NCBI GenBank assembly: GCA_964626565.1
Contig: CAZVFX010000011.1
Coordinates: 1 to 64,000 of the forward strand
Source: CAZVFX01 sp964626565
GTDB taxonomy: Bacteria > Myxococcota_A > UBA9042 > CAIXZC01
DNA length: 64,000 bases
Direction of reading: 5' to 3'
Shown: positions 1-8,776 of the stretch, piece after piece
How the letters are laid out: each line of letters opens with the position of its first letter
Position numbering within the stretch: the first letter of the stretch is position 1
Position numbers and translations under genes: made by a program
The notes under the pieces: model-generated
Told to the model about the DNA's origin: nothing
The model's input: the letters and a program-made list of their open reading frames with translations, nothing else
The model's database searches: none

Positions 1-1742
1 GATTGTCGAATCTCGTCCTCCCGCCCATTGGCGGTGGCCAGGCGGCAGACGGTGATGCTCTGGTCAATGGCCTCCTGTTCTTCAGCAGTCAGATAACTGC
101 TGTATTCCGCCAGCGACCGCTCTGTCGAATAGACGAGAGAATCCGCCTTGATGGCAAGTTCAACCAACTCCCGCCCCTTCAAGTCCTCTGCTCTATGGTC
201 CTCGGCTTCCGTAACAAGTCTCTCGATGTCCCTCTCGCTCAGTCCGGAAGAGGGGGTGACCCGAATCTGCTGCTGCCGCCCGGTAGCCAGATCCGCGGCC
301 TTGACCGACAGCACGCCATCAACATCAACTTCGAACACAACCTCTATCTTTGGGATCCCGCGTCTTGCGGGCGGGAGGTCCGCCAATTCGAAGCGTGCGA
401 GAGACTGGTTGTCCGCGACCATGGGCCGTTCACCTTGGAGCACATGGACGTTCACTATGGATTGGTAGTCTTCGGCGGTGGTGAACACCTCGCTGGCCGA
501 AACCGGCACGGTGCGGTTGCGCTCGATCAGCCGCGCCAGTACACCACCCCGGGTCTCAATACCCAACGACAGGGGGACGACGTCGAGGAGAAGGACGTCT
601 TCGACTTCCCCAGCGAGGATTCCCCCTTGAATCGCGGCGCCCGCAGCCACCGCCTCGTCCGCGCTCACATCCTCCCGCGCCTTGCGACCGAAGTAGGCGG
701 CCGCCCGCTCCCTGACGAGCGGCATGCGAGTCATGCCGCCCACCAGCAGAACCTCGTCCAACTCCGACGGCTCGAGCCCAGCGTCGGCCATTACCTGGCG
801 GCAAGAGTCGATGGTGCGATCGACCAGGTCTGAAACCAGCTCTTCGAATTGTGTGCGGCTGATGGACATTTCCACGTGTTTGGGACCGTTGTCATCAGCC
901 CAGATGAAGGGCAGCTTGATCTCGGCTTCGCTTTCCGACGACAAAGTGATTTTCGCACCCTCCGCCGCCTCTTTCATCCTCACCAGGGCTGCGGCCTCCC
1001 TACCCGGGTCGAAACCGCCCTCGTCTCGGCAATGTTTGATAATGTGTTCAACCAGCCGTCCGTCAAAGTCTTCGCCCCCAAGGAACGTGTCCCCGGTGGT
1101 TGCCTTCACCTGGAAAACACCGGCAGCAACATCGAGCACCGAGACGTCGAAAGTGCCGCCTCCAAGGTCAAAGACCGCAATCGTGCCCGAGTAGTCCTCT
1201 CCTAAACCGAACGCCAGCGCAGCCGCGGTAGGTTCGTTTATGATCCTCAACACCTCAAGGCCCGCGATGCGACCGCCGTCCCGAGTCGCCTGACGTTGCG
1301 CGTCGCTGAAGTATGCCGGTACGGTTATCACCGCGCGGGAAACGCCTTCGGACAGATAGCCGGTGGCGATTTTTTGAAGCTCAGAGAGGATCTTGGCCGA
1401 AACTTCCGGCGGCGAGATCACTCTGCCGTCAATCTGAACGTGCGCGTCCCCGTTGGGAGATGCGACGATTTCGTAGCCGCTGAGCTTGCGCATGGCTGAC
1501 ACTTCTGCGGAATCGAACTTCCTTCCCATCAGTCGCTTAGCTGCCGTGATGGTGCATGCAGGGTTGGCCGCGATCTGCCTGAGTGCGGGTCGGCCAACCT
1601 GCACAGAATCTTCGTCGAAGACCACCGCGGACGGGACCGTCGAGGCTCCCTCCAGGTCCCGAATAACCACCGCCTTGCCGCCTTCGACCACCGAAACGCA
1701 GGAGAACGTCGTCCCAAGATCGATGCCGAGTACTTTGCTCAT
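1..1742 (-). CDS. dnaK: Hsp70-family chaperone (DnaK-like), C-terminus cut by window edge
   Basis: ATP-dependent chaperone of the cytoplasm. About 580 residues are present; the helical lid at the C-terminus lies beyond position 1. The N-terminus MSKVLGIDLGTTFSCV contains the phosphate-1 loop, FDLGGGTFDVSVLD near residue 190 is phosphate-2, and LLVGGMTRMPLVRE near residue 330 is the adenosine motif; NEPTAAALAFG is also clear. The substrate-binding domain follows (VPLSLGIETRGGV, IEVVFEVDVDGVLSVKA). The ATG at 1742 is preceded by a G-rich Shine-Dalgarno-like run. No grpE or dnaJ is adjacent, so this may be a second Hsp70 rather than the housekeeping DnaK. A promoter and direct repeats lie immediately upstream, after the PAS regulator gene. 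Family assignment is firm; orthology to the main DnaK is not. Confidence 0.9.
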   Translation of the reverse strand, partial: MSKVLGIDLGTTFSCVSVVEGGKAVVIRDLEGASTVPSAVVFDEDSVQVGRPALRQIAANPACTITAAKRLMGRKFDSAEVSAMRKLSGYEIVASPNGDAHVQIDGRVISPPEVSAKILSELQKIATGYLSEGVSRAVITVPAYFSDAQRQATRDGGRIAGLEVLRIINEPTAAALAFGLGEDYSGTIAVFDLGGGTFDVSVLDVAAGVFQVKATTGDTFLGGEDFDGRLVEHIIKHCRDEGGFDPGREAAALVRMKEAAEGAKITLSSESEAEIKLPFIWADDNGPKHVEMSISRTQFEELVSDLVDRTIDSCRQVMADAGLEPSELDEVLLVGGMTRMPLVRERAAAYFGRKAREDVSADEAVAAGAAIQGGILAGEVEDVLLLDVVPLSLGIETRGGVLARLIERNRTVPVSASEVFTTAEDYQSIVNVHVLQGERPMVADNQSLARFELADLPPARRGIPKIEVVFEVDVDGVLSVKAADLATGRQQQIRVTPSSGLSERDIERLVTEAEDHRAEDLKGRELVELAIKADSLVYSTERSLAEYSSYLTAEEQEAIDQSITVCRLATANGREDEIRQ

Positions 1743-1827
1743 AGCCTGCCCCCCCCCGGTTGAACCGCCGCCCCGGCGACCGTCCCCACAGCCGCCGCGA
1801 TGTATCAGCTTGATTCGTCCATGTTCC

Positions 1828-1856
1828 AGTTTAGAGCCGACGAGGGAGATCGTCAA
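1828..1856 (-). promoter_or_regulatory. Predicted sigma70-type promoter of the Hsp70 gene
   Basis: On the minus strand, TTGACG (1851-1856) and TAAACT (1828-1833) are separated by 17 bp. This lies 86 bp upstream of the Hsp70 start codon and immediately downstream of the two direct repeats at 1864-1917. Prediction from sequence only. Confidence 0.55.
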
Positions 1857-1863
1857 GCGCTTT

Positions 1864-1917
1864 AATGGGATTAAGTGGGATATGGAACTGCTTCGAGTGG
1901 GACCAAGTGGGATATGG
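1864..1917 (-). repeat. Two 22-bp direct repeats upstream of the Hsp70 promoter
   Basis: Read on the minus strand, positions 1896-1917 and 1864-1885 are 22-mers identical at 19 positions. Each has the form CCATATCCCACTT-NN-TCCCAYT, so each holds two TCCCAYT boxes. Start-to-start distance is 32 bp, about three helical turns, and the array ends 7 bp upstream of the predicted -35. This is the layout expected for a regulator binding in tandem on one DNA face. The adjacent PAS-excisionase protein is the obvious candidate, which is inference. Confidence 0.7.
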
Positions 1918-1928
1918 CGTCGAAGTGC

Positions 1929-3461
1929 CTAGAGGCCGCGACCTTGACCCCCTGACAACCAGGCATCCACCTCCTCGCGCTGGAATTTCCACAACCTGCC
2001 AATCTTATGAGCAGGTAGGTTTCTGTACCTGATCCACTTGTAGACCGTGTCTCTTTTAACACCCAGGTAGCCGGCGACCTCGTCGATTGACAACCACCGG
2101 CGAGCATCGGCCGCGCCGGATCGGCTGTGGGTGAGAAACTCCAGGAACTCGCCTTTGATCTTGTCCAATTCTGCGAGACGGCCGAGGATCTCTCCTTCAA
2201 TACCTCCCGACGCGGTTGCAGGCTGCCCCTCGTCCTCTCCGCGCACGGGCAGGACCACCTGGAGTGAGGAGGTCACGTTACCATCATCGTCGCGCAAGGG
2301 GGTTGCGATTACCCGCGCGTCGAAGGGGCGCCCATCGGTTCCCCGGGCGACAATTAGATGTTCTACCTGCTCGGCCCCGGCTTCAAAGATCTTCTCCACC
2401 GGGCAGTCGGGACAAGTATCGGACCGACCGCAGAGGACCTGGTGGCATTTGAGACCGTCCACAGCCCCGACCATCTCTATCAAGGCTGTGTTGGCCCACG
2501 CGGCGGTCCGGTCACGCGCTACCACCAGCAGTCCGGCTCCGACGCTGTGGGTAATCTCATCCAGGCGGTCTCGTTCGAAGCGCAGCACCGTTTCGGCTCT
2601 CTTGCGCTCAGTAATATCTTTGATGAACGCCACCGCTCTCCACCCGGGTCCCTCAGGCTTGCCCCCGAGAATCCCGCCACTCACCAGGGCAGGAAGGAGG
2701 CTACCGTCTTTGCGGAGGTACTCCTTTTCGTACTCCTCGAACAGACCGGACTGCTCGGCTTGCTGCATGGCTGTTTCGTCGGCCTCTGTGTAGGTTTCCG
2801 GAGTGAGGTCACGCCGGCTGAGGGCCCGCAGTTCCTCCGCAGTGTATCCCAACAGCCCCAGGGCCGCGACGTTGAAGTCGGCCACATCACCCCGCTCGTT
2901 GAAGATGACAATGCCGTCCATAGACGTCTCGACGATGGTTCTGGCATACTCCTTTTCGAGCATCAGTCGCTCTTCCGCAGCCCGCCGGCGGGAGATATCA
3001 CGAGCGATGACGATGTAGCCCGACAGGGCGCCCTCTTCGTCCGGAATGGCGCGGGCGGAAACCTCCATGGGGAATTCCCGCGGCCCTCGGGCGAGGCAGA
3101 CATATTCCTTGGCATTGCCGTAGTCAAGGGCCAGGGTTTCCACCATCTCCTGGACCATATCGTGCTCAACCCCGGGAGCGATGAAGTCAAAACTGTTGCG
3201 CCCGATCAACTCCTCCCGCTTGGCAAACCCGTACATTTGCACCGCGGCCCGGCTGCAGTCGGTAATGGTACCGTCCTCGCCTGTAATAAGGATCGCTTCT
3301 GGCGAACATTCCAACAGGTTGCGCAGAGTCTTTTCTTGCTCGCGCAGCGGCTTTTCAGCCGCCTGGCTGGAGTGCCACGCTCCCTCCAGCAGTCTCGTGC
3401 GACTTCGCAGGCGCCGCACTTCCGCCAGCAGTTCGGACCGGCTCTTGTCCTTGTCGCTCAT
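1929..3461 (-). CDS. Triple-PAS regulator with C-terminal excisionase-type HTH
   Basis: A soluble protein of 510 residues. A short N-terminal coiled-coil-like stretch (KSRSELLAEVRRLRSRTRLL) leads into three PAS domains at roughly 45-165, 170-290 and 295-400. The third contains a Cys cluster (CHQVLCGRSDTCPDCP) that could hold a metal or Fe-S centre. The last 55 residues (LSIDEVAGYLGVKRDTVYKW, then KIGRLWKFQREEVDAWL) are an excisionase/MerR-like helix-turn-helix. There is no kinase, GGDEF or AAA domain, so it looks like a one-component sensor-transcription factor. The start is set at the internal ATG with AGAGGTGG six bases upstream; an in-frame codon 18 bp earlier lacks such a site. It lies 187 bp upstream of the Hsp70 gene on the same strand. 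Confidence 0.85.
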   Translation of the reverse strand: MSDKDKSRSELLAEVRRLRSRTRLLEGAWHSSQAAEKPLREQEKTLRNLLECSPEAILITGEDGTITDCSRAAVQMYGFAKREELIGRNSFDFIAPGVEHDMVQEMVETLALDYGNAKEYVCLARGPREFPMEVSARAIPDEEGALSGYIVIARDISRRRAAEERLMLEKEYARTIVETSMDGIVIFNERGDVADFNVAALGLLGYTAEELRALSRRDLTPETYTEADETAMQQAEQSGLFEEYEKEYLRKDGSLLPALVSGGILGGKPEGPGWRAVAFIKDITERKRAETVLRFERDRLDEITHSVGAGLLVVARDRTAAWANTALIEMVGAVDGLKCHQVLCGRSDTCPDCPVEKIFEAGAEQVEHLIVARGTDGRPFDARVIATPLRDDDGNVTSSLQVVLPVRGEDEGQPATASGGIEGEILGRLAELDKIKGEFLEFLTHSRSGAADARRWLSIDEVAGYLGVKRDTVYKWIRYRNLPAHKIGRLWKFQREEVDAWLSGGQGRGL

Positions 3462-3538
3462 ACCCACCTCTAGGCCCACTTTGCCTGCTCAAGATCATAG
3501 CAGCCCTCCGGCCCGGAGTCGAGGGTCTCCTCTCTCGT

Positions 3539-3568
3539 TTGACTCGCGCTTGCTCACTGGCGTACCAT
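3539..3568 (+). promoter_or_regulatory. Possible promoter of the GDDxY-repeat lipoprotein
   Basis: TTGACT (3539-3544) and TACCAT (3563-3568) are separated by 18 bp, 33 bp upstream of the chosen GTG start. The region is the divergent intergenic space between the PAS regulator and the lipoprotein. Confidence 0.4.
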
Positions 3569-3600
3569 ACGGTCGAAAGTCGGAGAATACGGAGGAAATC

Positions 3601-6600
3601 GTGACCATGTACACCATTGCGAAAAGACTGACGCGGCTAGGTCACCTGGCCGCATTGCCGATGTTGGGTGCGCTGATCTTTTCGTGCAGCGATAACGGCG
3701 GCGGTGGCGGCGCCCATGACACCGCTGCCGGATTGGACGGCGCCTCGGATCGGTTGGCCGTGGAGGTCGTAGAAGACGCCACCCGCGAAGCCCCGGACGT
3801 TCAGGACTCGACGGGTGATATCCTTGGTGAGACCGAGCCGGCGGACGGCGGGGATGCCGGGCCGGTTGACGCTTACCAGCCCGACTCAGAAGAGTGTCCT
3901 GCCCCTCCGTCCGGGCCCTGGGCGGGGCTCTGCGCGGTAGACTGCGGCGACGATTCGGACTGCAGCGGCAAAGGTGCACGTTGCCTGACGTTTCAGGACT
4001 CTGGCCAGATGTTCTGTGCTTTGCCCTGTGCGGAAGGCGAGCCTTCCTGGTGCCCCGAAGGGTATGCTTGCTACGACGTCGACGGCGAGCAGCTTTGTGC
4101 GCCGCTTGCCGGCGACTGCCACATCGCGTCGGCCGGGATCTCTTGCAACGGTGAAGAGTTGGCCGGTTTGTGCAAGTACGACTTCCCGGTATGCACATCC
4201 AACGACTGGCGCCCCGGCTACTGCACCCGCGGTTGCGAAGTCGACTCTGACTGCCCCGGGGAGTTCGGCACCTGCACCGACGGCGGGGAGGCATGTGCCG
4301 AACCTGCGTGCCGGGCGGTATGGGAGGAAGGCCCACAGGGGTGCGGAGTGGCGGCCGGCGACGATGCGGGAGACGGCGCCCCGTGCCGAGACGACGCCGA
4401 TTGCCCGGATGGAAAGACGTGCCTGACGGCTCCTTCAGTTTCTCCCGGGACCGGCTTCTGTTCAGTCGAGTGCGCCGGAGACGGGGAGTGCGCAGAGAAC
4501 GCCGTTTGCGCTGAACTTCAGGGAGCCCTGCACTGCCTTCCTCCCCAATGCAGTTGCCTTGCGGACAGGGAGACATTGTACGACCAACTGCTGGCCGAAC
4601 TTGGGCTTAGCCGGTGCAACGCCGGGTTTCACCGTGATTGGCTCAACATATTCCCCGGCGCTCTGTCTCACGACCCCTGGCGGCTGAAGTACTTTCATCA
4701 GGTGCACGACTATCCGCCCTCCGGCCTGCAGACTGTGCAGAAGGATGTTGCCGAACTGGACGAGGAGACGGGGCAGCAAAGAGTGGCGGCTGCCATCGCT
4801 CAGGGCGCCCGAATGCTCGATCGACCTGTACCTGCCACCCCTACCCCGACTCTTGACTCTCCCGCCCTTGCGGAGGCCCTGGCGCTCTTTATCGAGTCTG
4901 CCGGCGGTGCGGCTGATGTTTCCGGGCTCGAAGCGACTCTTGCAGACCTGCCCCCGGACCTTGCCGACCCGCTCATTCCCATCGTGGACCGCATGACCCA
5001 GGCGCTGCTGGTGCGCCAGCAGATTGCCGGCGCAATCTCAGACCAGTCAATACCGGAACATCTGTTCCTGCGGGGCCACGGTTTCGTCGCCATCCCCAAG
5101 GACAAGTTTGTACTTTCGCCGGCCAGCGACGCGGTGTACAAGGCGCTGACCGCGGAAATCGACCTCTCCCTTCTGTTTACCGCCGGGCACGAACTGGCGC
5201 AGGCGGTGGCCGATTCGGGGCTGCCTTCCGGCTCTATGTCCGGCCCGCCTGTGATAATTGAAACCCCGGCAGGTCTGGTGATTTTCGGCGGCGACGGCGA
5301 CGACGTGTACGACGGTAAGGAATTGGGGACAGACCTCATCGCACTGCTGGTAGACACCGGCGGGAACGACACCTACAGAGTGCCTGCCGGAGCCACCGCT
5401 GCCTACGACAACCCCGTGTCGGTGCTCCTTGATTTCGGCGGCAATGACGACTACGGCTACCATGATGCCGGGGAGCAGATTCATCCCATGGTACCGCCCG
5501 AAGATGAGGACGGAAGGTATGTTCCGAAAGGGGAACCGGGCGAGGACAACGGCCCGTTTTCCCTTTCCGACCGCGGCCGCCAGGGGAGCGGGCGGTTCGG
5601 GTATGGACTGCTGTACGATTTCGGCGATGGGGCCGACTCCTATACTTCCTTAAGGATCTCCCAGGGCGCAGGAGTTTTCGGTGTCGGCGTGCTCTTTGAC
5701 GAGGGCGGCGACGACGTGTACATGTCCGAAGCGCTGGCCCAGGGCGCAGCCGTTTTCGGCATCGGCGTGCTGATGGACGAACAGGGGACAGACCTCTATT
5801 CCACTGCCCACGTGGCGCAGGGTTTTGCGTATGCCAGAGCCTACGGTCTGCTCTATGACGCCGACGGAGATGATGAGTACGCTTCGCTGCTCGGGGACCC
5901 TGAACTGGGCGGGATGATGCTCTATCTCAACCCTCAGAATCCCGGCAAGTCCAACACTTCCATGACCCAGGGGTTCGGGTTTGGACGCCGAGCCGATTTT
6001 ACGGACCAGATCTTCATGTCAGGCGGGGTCGGCATGCTGCGCGATGTTGCAGGGAACGACTCCTACATGTGCGACATCTTCGGCCTGGGCACCGGGTACT
6101 GGTTCGGCACCGGAATTGTGGCCGACGGAAGCGGTGCCGACCACTACGATGGAAGGTGGTACGTCATCGGAGCCAGCGCACACATGGCCAACGGCATTCT
6201 GATCGACGCTGCCGGGGACGACGTTTACAACGAAAGCCTGCCGCTGCTCAATTGCTCCGTGGGATGCGGTCACGATTTCTCCCTCGGACTCCTTGCCGAC
6301 CTTGGCGGCGACGACACCTACAACGCTCCGAGTCTGGCCGTCGGCGCGGGCAATGCGGACGGCATCGGCATCTTGCTTGATACCGAGGGCGACGATAGCT
6401 ACTCGTCCACTGCCAACAACACCTTTGGATTCGCCAACAGCGCCGACTATGGGACCCTCCCCGAGACTCTCAAGTGTATCGGCCTGTTCCTCGATTCCGA
6501 TGGAACCGACACTTACTTTCGGCCGGACCTCGACTCGGTTCCCATCGGCGACAATTCGTTGTGGTTGAATCCACCGGCTCACGAAGGCATGGGTAACATT

Positions 6601-6651
6601 GAGAAGGGGGGCGGCATCGACGGAAACGATGATGCGGGTTTCACTCCCTAA
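3601..6651 (+). CDS. Secreted lipoprotein with GDDxY-type beta repeats
   Basis: About 1016 residues. The signal peptide ends in a lipobox (LIFSC), followed by an acidic linker and a Cys-rich N-terminal third with repeated DCxxGxxC-like blocks. The C-terminal half, from about residue 565, holds many units of the form G-x-G-x-LxDxxGDDxYxxxxxAQGA with a period of roughly 22-30 residues (LLVDTGGNDTY, LLDFGGNDDY, VLFDEGGDDVY, LLADLGGDDTY, ILLDTEGDDSY). The pattern suggests a stacked beta-solenoid, possibly calcium-bearing. Function is not recognisable. GTG at 3601 is chosen because GGAGG lies six bases upstream; ATG at 3607 is the alternative. It converges with the rhodanese gene and overlaps it by 4 bp. 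Confidence 0.8.
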   Translation: MTMYTIAKRLTRLGHLAALPMLGALIFSCSDNGGGGGAHDTAAGLDGASDRLAVEVVEDATREAPDVQDSTGDILGETEPADGGDAGPVDAYQPDSEECPAPPSGPWAGLCAVDCGDDSDCSGKGARCLTFQDSGQMFCALPCAEGEPSWCPEGYACYDVDGEQLCAPLAGDCHIASAGISCNGEELAGLCKYDFPVCTSNDWRPGYCTRGCEVDSDCPGEFGTCTDGGEACAEPACRAVWEEGPQGCGVAAGDDAGDGAPCRDDADCPDGKTCLTAPSVSPGTGFCSVECAGDGECAENAVCAELQGALHCLPPQCSCLADRETLYDQLLAELGLSRCNAGFHRDWLNIFPGALSHDPWRLKYFHQVHDYPPSGLQTVQKDVAELDEETGQQRVAAAIAQGARMLDRPVPATPTPTLDSPALAEALALFIESAGGAADVSGLEATLADLPPDLADPLIPIVDRMTQALLVRQQIAGAISDQSIPEHLFLRGHGFVAIPKDKFVLSPASDAVYKALTAEIDLSLLFTAGHELAQAVADSGLPSGSMSGPPVIIETPAGLVIFGGDGDDVYDGKELGTDLIALLVDTGGNDTYRVPAGATAAYDNPVSVLLDFGGNDDYGYHDAGEQIHPMVPPEDEDGRYVPKGEPGEDNGPFSLSDRGRQGSGRFGYGLLYDFGDGADSYTSLRISQGAGVFGVGVLFDEGGDDVYMSEALAQGAAVFGIGVLMDEQGTDLYSTAHVAQGFAYARAYGLLYDADGDDEYASLLGDPELGGMMLYLNPQNPGKSNTSMTQGFGFGRRADFTDQIFMSGGVGMLRDVAGNDSYMCDIFGLGTGYWFGTGIVADGSGADHYDGRWYVIGASAHMANGILIDAAGDDVYNESLPLLNCSVGCGHDFSLGLLADLGGDDTYNAPSLAVGAGNADGIGILLDTEGDDSYSSTANNTFGFANSADYGTLPETLKCIGLFLDSDGTDTYFRPDLDSVPIGDNSLWLNPPAHEGMGNIEKGGGIDGNDDAGFTP

Positions 6652-7457
6652 GGTGCCTGGCCCGGTTTCAATTCGTTGCCCTTATCCTGCCACTCCTGCC
6701 AGCCGCCCTCGTAGCGAAATACGTTGGTATACCCCAACTCCAACGCTGCCTTGACCCCGACCAGGCTTTTCCCACACATGGAATCCCCGCAGTAGATCAC
6801 AACCTTGGCGCTCTTGTCGGTCACTACATCGGTGAACGCGGTACCGCCGTCCACCGCACCCAGGTTGTTCCCCCACTGGTCGATGGGGATGTTCACCGCC
6901 CCGGGAATGTGGCCGCCGGGATGGGCCGGATCCTCTCCCGTGTACCAGGGCTCCGGCAGGTCATCGATGAGGAAGTTATCCCCGTCTTCAAAGGGATAGT
7001 TTGCCTCGTGCCATTTCTTGAAGGACTCGTACTCAATTACCAGATAGTCATAGAGCGCCCACTGTTCGACGCCCCAATCATAGCGATATACGTTTGTGTA
7101 GCCCAGCTCCTGGGCAACGGCCGCGAAATCCCCGTCGTTGCCGTAACCCCAGCAGTAGAGCACCAGCCTGGTCGATTTGTCCGGGACTGCACCGGTAAGC
7201 GCGCTGCCCCCGTCGATGAGCTGACCGGCGTCGTCAACCAGGTCGGCCAGGTCGACGCTGATCGCGTCCTGTATGTGGCCCCCCTGGTAGTCGACCAGGG
7301 GGCGCACGTCGACGACGGTCATCGCCTCACCTCCCTCCAGCCAGCTCGCCAACTCTTCGTATGTAACCTTCTCAATGTCGCCTTCAGACTCGCCGGCGCA
7401 CGACGGCGCCGGGCCGAAGAGCGCGACCAACATAATTGGAGTGAGCAATCGCCGCAT
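6648..7457 (-). CDS. Lipoprotein with two rhodanese domains
   Basis: A protein of 269 residues starting MRRLLTPIML with a lipobox (APSC), so it acts outside the cytoplasm on a membrane anchor. Two rhodanese-like modules follow. The first carries VVDVRPLVDYQGGHI and a candidate active loop LYCWGYGND; the second has HPGGHIPGAVNIPIDQW and IYCGDSMCGKS. Both loops contain the Cys expected at the persulfide position. Members of this family move sulfane sulfur or bind redox thiols; the acceptor is unknown. The ATG at 7457 follows AAAGGAGGTGG; an upstream in-frame extension lacks a ribosome site. The final codons overlap the convergent lipoprotein gene by 4 bp. Confidence 0.88.
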   Translation of the reverse strand: MRRLLTPIMLVALFGPAPSCAGESEGDIEKVTYEELASWLEGGEAMTVVDVRPLVDYQGGHIQDAISVDLADLVDDAGQLIDGGSALTGAVPDKSTRLVLYCWGYGNDGDFAAVAQELGYTNVYRYDWGVEQWALYDYLVIEYESFKKWHEANYPFEDGDNFLIDDLPEPWYTGEDPAHPGGHIPGAVNIPIDQWGNNLGAVDGGTAFTDVVTDKSAKVVIYCGDSMCGKSLVGVKAALELGYTNVFRYEGGWQEWQDKGNELKPGQAP

Positions 7458-7622
7458 AGGTCCACCTCCTTTGAGTACTCCGCCACTTCCCGATATTGCA
7501 GAGGGAGCACCTATTCGTCCAACGGGATTTTTCGATATTTCCCGGGTAGTGAACCGGCAGAACAAATATATCTATGCGGTAGTAATTGTTGTGTTTTCCC
7601 TTGCATCAACTGTGGATGCGGG

Positions 7623-7651
7623 TTGCACTGAAACGCGGCCTGCCGTATAGT
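7623..7651 (+). promoter_or_regulatory. Predicted promoter of the PI-PLC-like gene
   Basis: TTGCAC (7623-7628), a 17-bp spacer and TATAGT (7646-7651) lie 27 bp upstream of the ATG. The leader is short and includes GGGAGGT. Confidence 0.55.
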
Positions 7652-7678
7652 TTCCGACGGCTCGGGAGGTATGAAAGT

Positions 7679-8776
7679 ATGCCGGCAGGTCGCTACATAA
7701 TACTCGGTTTGGTCGCGCCGTTCCTTCTGTCCGCTTGCGGAGCAACGTCTGCCGCCGATGAAGTTGTTGGACCCGAACTGCCGACGCTGACCGATCTGGT
7801 TATAGAGGTCGTTGAAGATACCCTGCCGGAGGTCGAACTTCCGTCCGCCTATCCCTTGGACGACCAGCTGCGACTCAATCACGTGCAATCGGAAGGCACT
7901 CACAACAGCTACCATAAGTGGCCCCCGGAAGGAGTCGGTTTCAAGGACTATTTCTACGAGATGCCGCCCTTGGATGAACAGTTGGGGACACATGGAGTTC
8001 GCCAGTTCGAGATCGACATTCACCAGGTTCCCGAGTCTGGGGAAATCGTGGTTTACCATGCCCCGCTTTTCGACCAGGAGACCACATGCGACACCCTGGA
8101 GTTGTGCTTGAAGATCATGAAGAAATGGTCGGACAAGCACCTGGACCACCATCCCCTCTTCATCTTCATCGAGCCCAAGGATGATATCCCTCCGCTGGCG
8201 TTATTCAGCAACTTCGAATTGCTGGATGAAGTTGTTCTGGACGCCTGGCCCCGGGACAGAATCGTAGCCCCCGATGACGTAAGAGGGGACTACCCCACCT
8301 TGCGAGAAGGGGTGTTGAATAACGGCTGGCCGACCCTGGGTGATTCCAGGGGCAAGGCTCTCTTTGTGATTCTGGATGGAGGTACGCATCAGGCCGGCTA
8401 TCTGGCCCTCCACCCGCAACTCGAGGGGGCCCCGCTGTTTGTACTATCCGACGTCAACGATCCCTTTGCCGCAGTGTTGAGCCTGGACAATCCGGTCTCC
8501 AGCGAAGAACAGATCCTCGCGGCTGTAGCCGAAGGATTCCTCGTGCGCACCCGGAGCGACACCGAAACCGACTACATCGACCCGGAGCGGATTGAAGCCG
8601 CTTTGCGCAGCGGTGCGCACTGCCTCTCCACCAATTTCCCCGGGCCTAACAAGACGATGGATTGGTTTTTCGAAATTCCGGGCGGGACTCCTTCAAGGTG
8701 CAATCCGGTGACCGCACCGCCCAACTGCACGCCTGAGGCGCTGGAAAACCTGCCCGAATACGCTACTGCCCGCTGA
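7679..8776 (+). CDS. Secreted lipoprotein, Ca2+-dependent PI-phospholipase C-like
   Basis: A protein of 365 residues with signal peptide and lipobox (LLSACG). The fold signature is that of the TIM-barrel phosphodiesterases related to Ca2+-dependent phosphatidylinositol phospholipase C: EGTHNSYHKW with a candidate catalytic His at residue 75, RQFEIDIHQVPESGEIVVYH for the metal-ligand strand and second His, and PLFIFIEPKDD. Known relatives cleave phosphoinositides or other phosphodiesters; the real substrate in a bacterium is unknown. Start chosen at the ATG after GGGAGGT. The 3' end overlaps the convergent lipoprotein gene by 14 bp. Confidence 0.85.
   Translation: MPAGRYIILGLVAPFLLSACGATSAADEVVGPELPTLTDLVIEVVEDTLPEVELPSAYPLDDQLRLNHVQSEGTHNSYHKWPPEGVGFKDYFYEMPPLDEQLGTHGVRQFEIDIHQVPESGEIVVYHAPLFDQETTCDTLELCLKIMKKWSDKHLDHHPLFIFIEPKDDIPPLALFSNFELLDEVVLDAWPRDRIVAPDDVRGDYPTLREGVLNNGWPTLGDSRGKALFVILDGGTHQAGYLALHPQLEGAPLFVLSDVNDPFAAVLSLDNPVSSEEQILAAVAEGFLVRTRSDTETDYIDPERIEAALRSGAHCLSTNFPGPNKTMDWFFEIPGGTPSRCNPVTAPPNCTPEALENLPEYATAR

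Noticed and set aside
3181..3600. N-terminal extension of the GDDxY lipoprotein
   Set aside because: It would place 140 residues before a clean signal peptide and overlap the PAS regulator; GGAGG sits at the downstream GTG.
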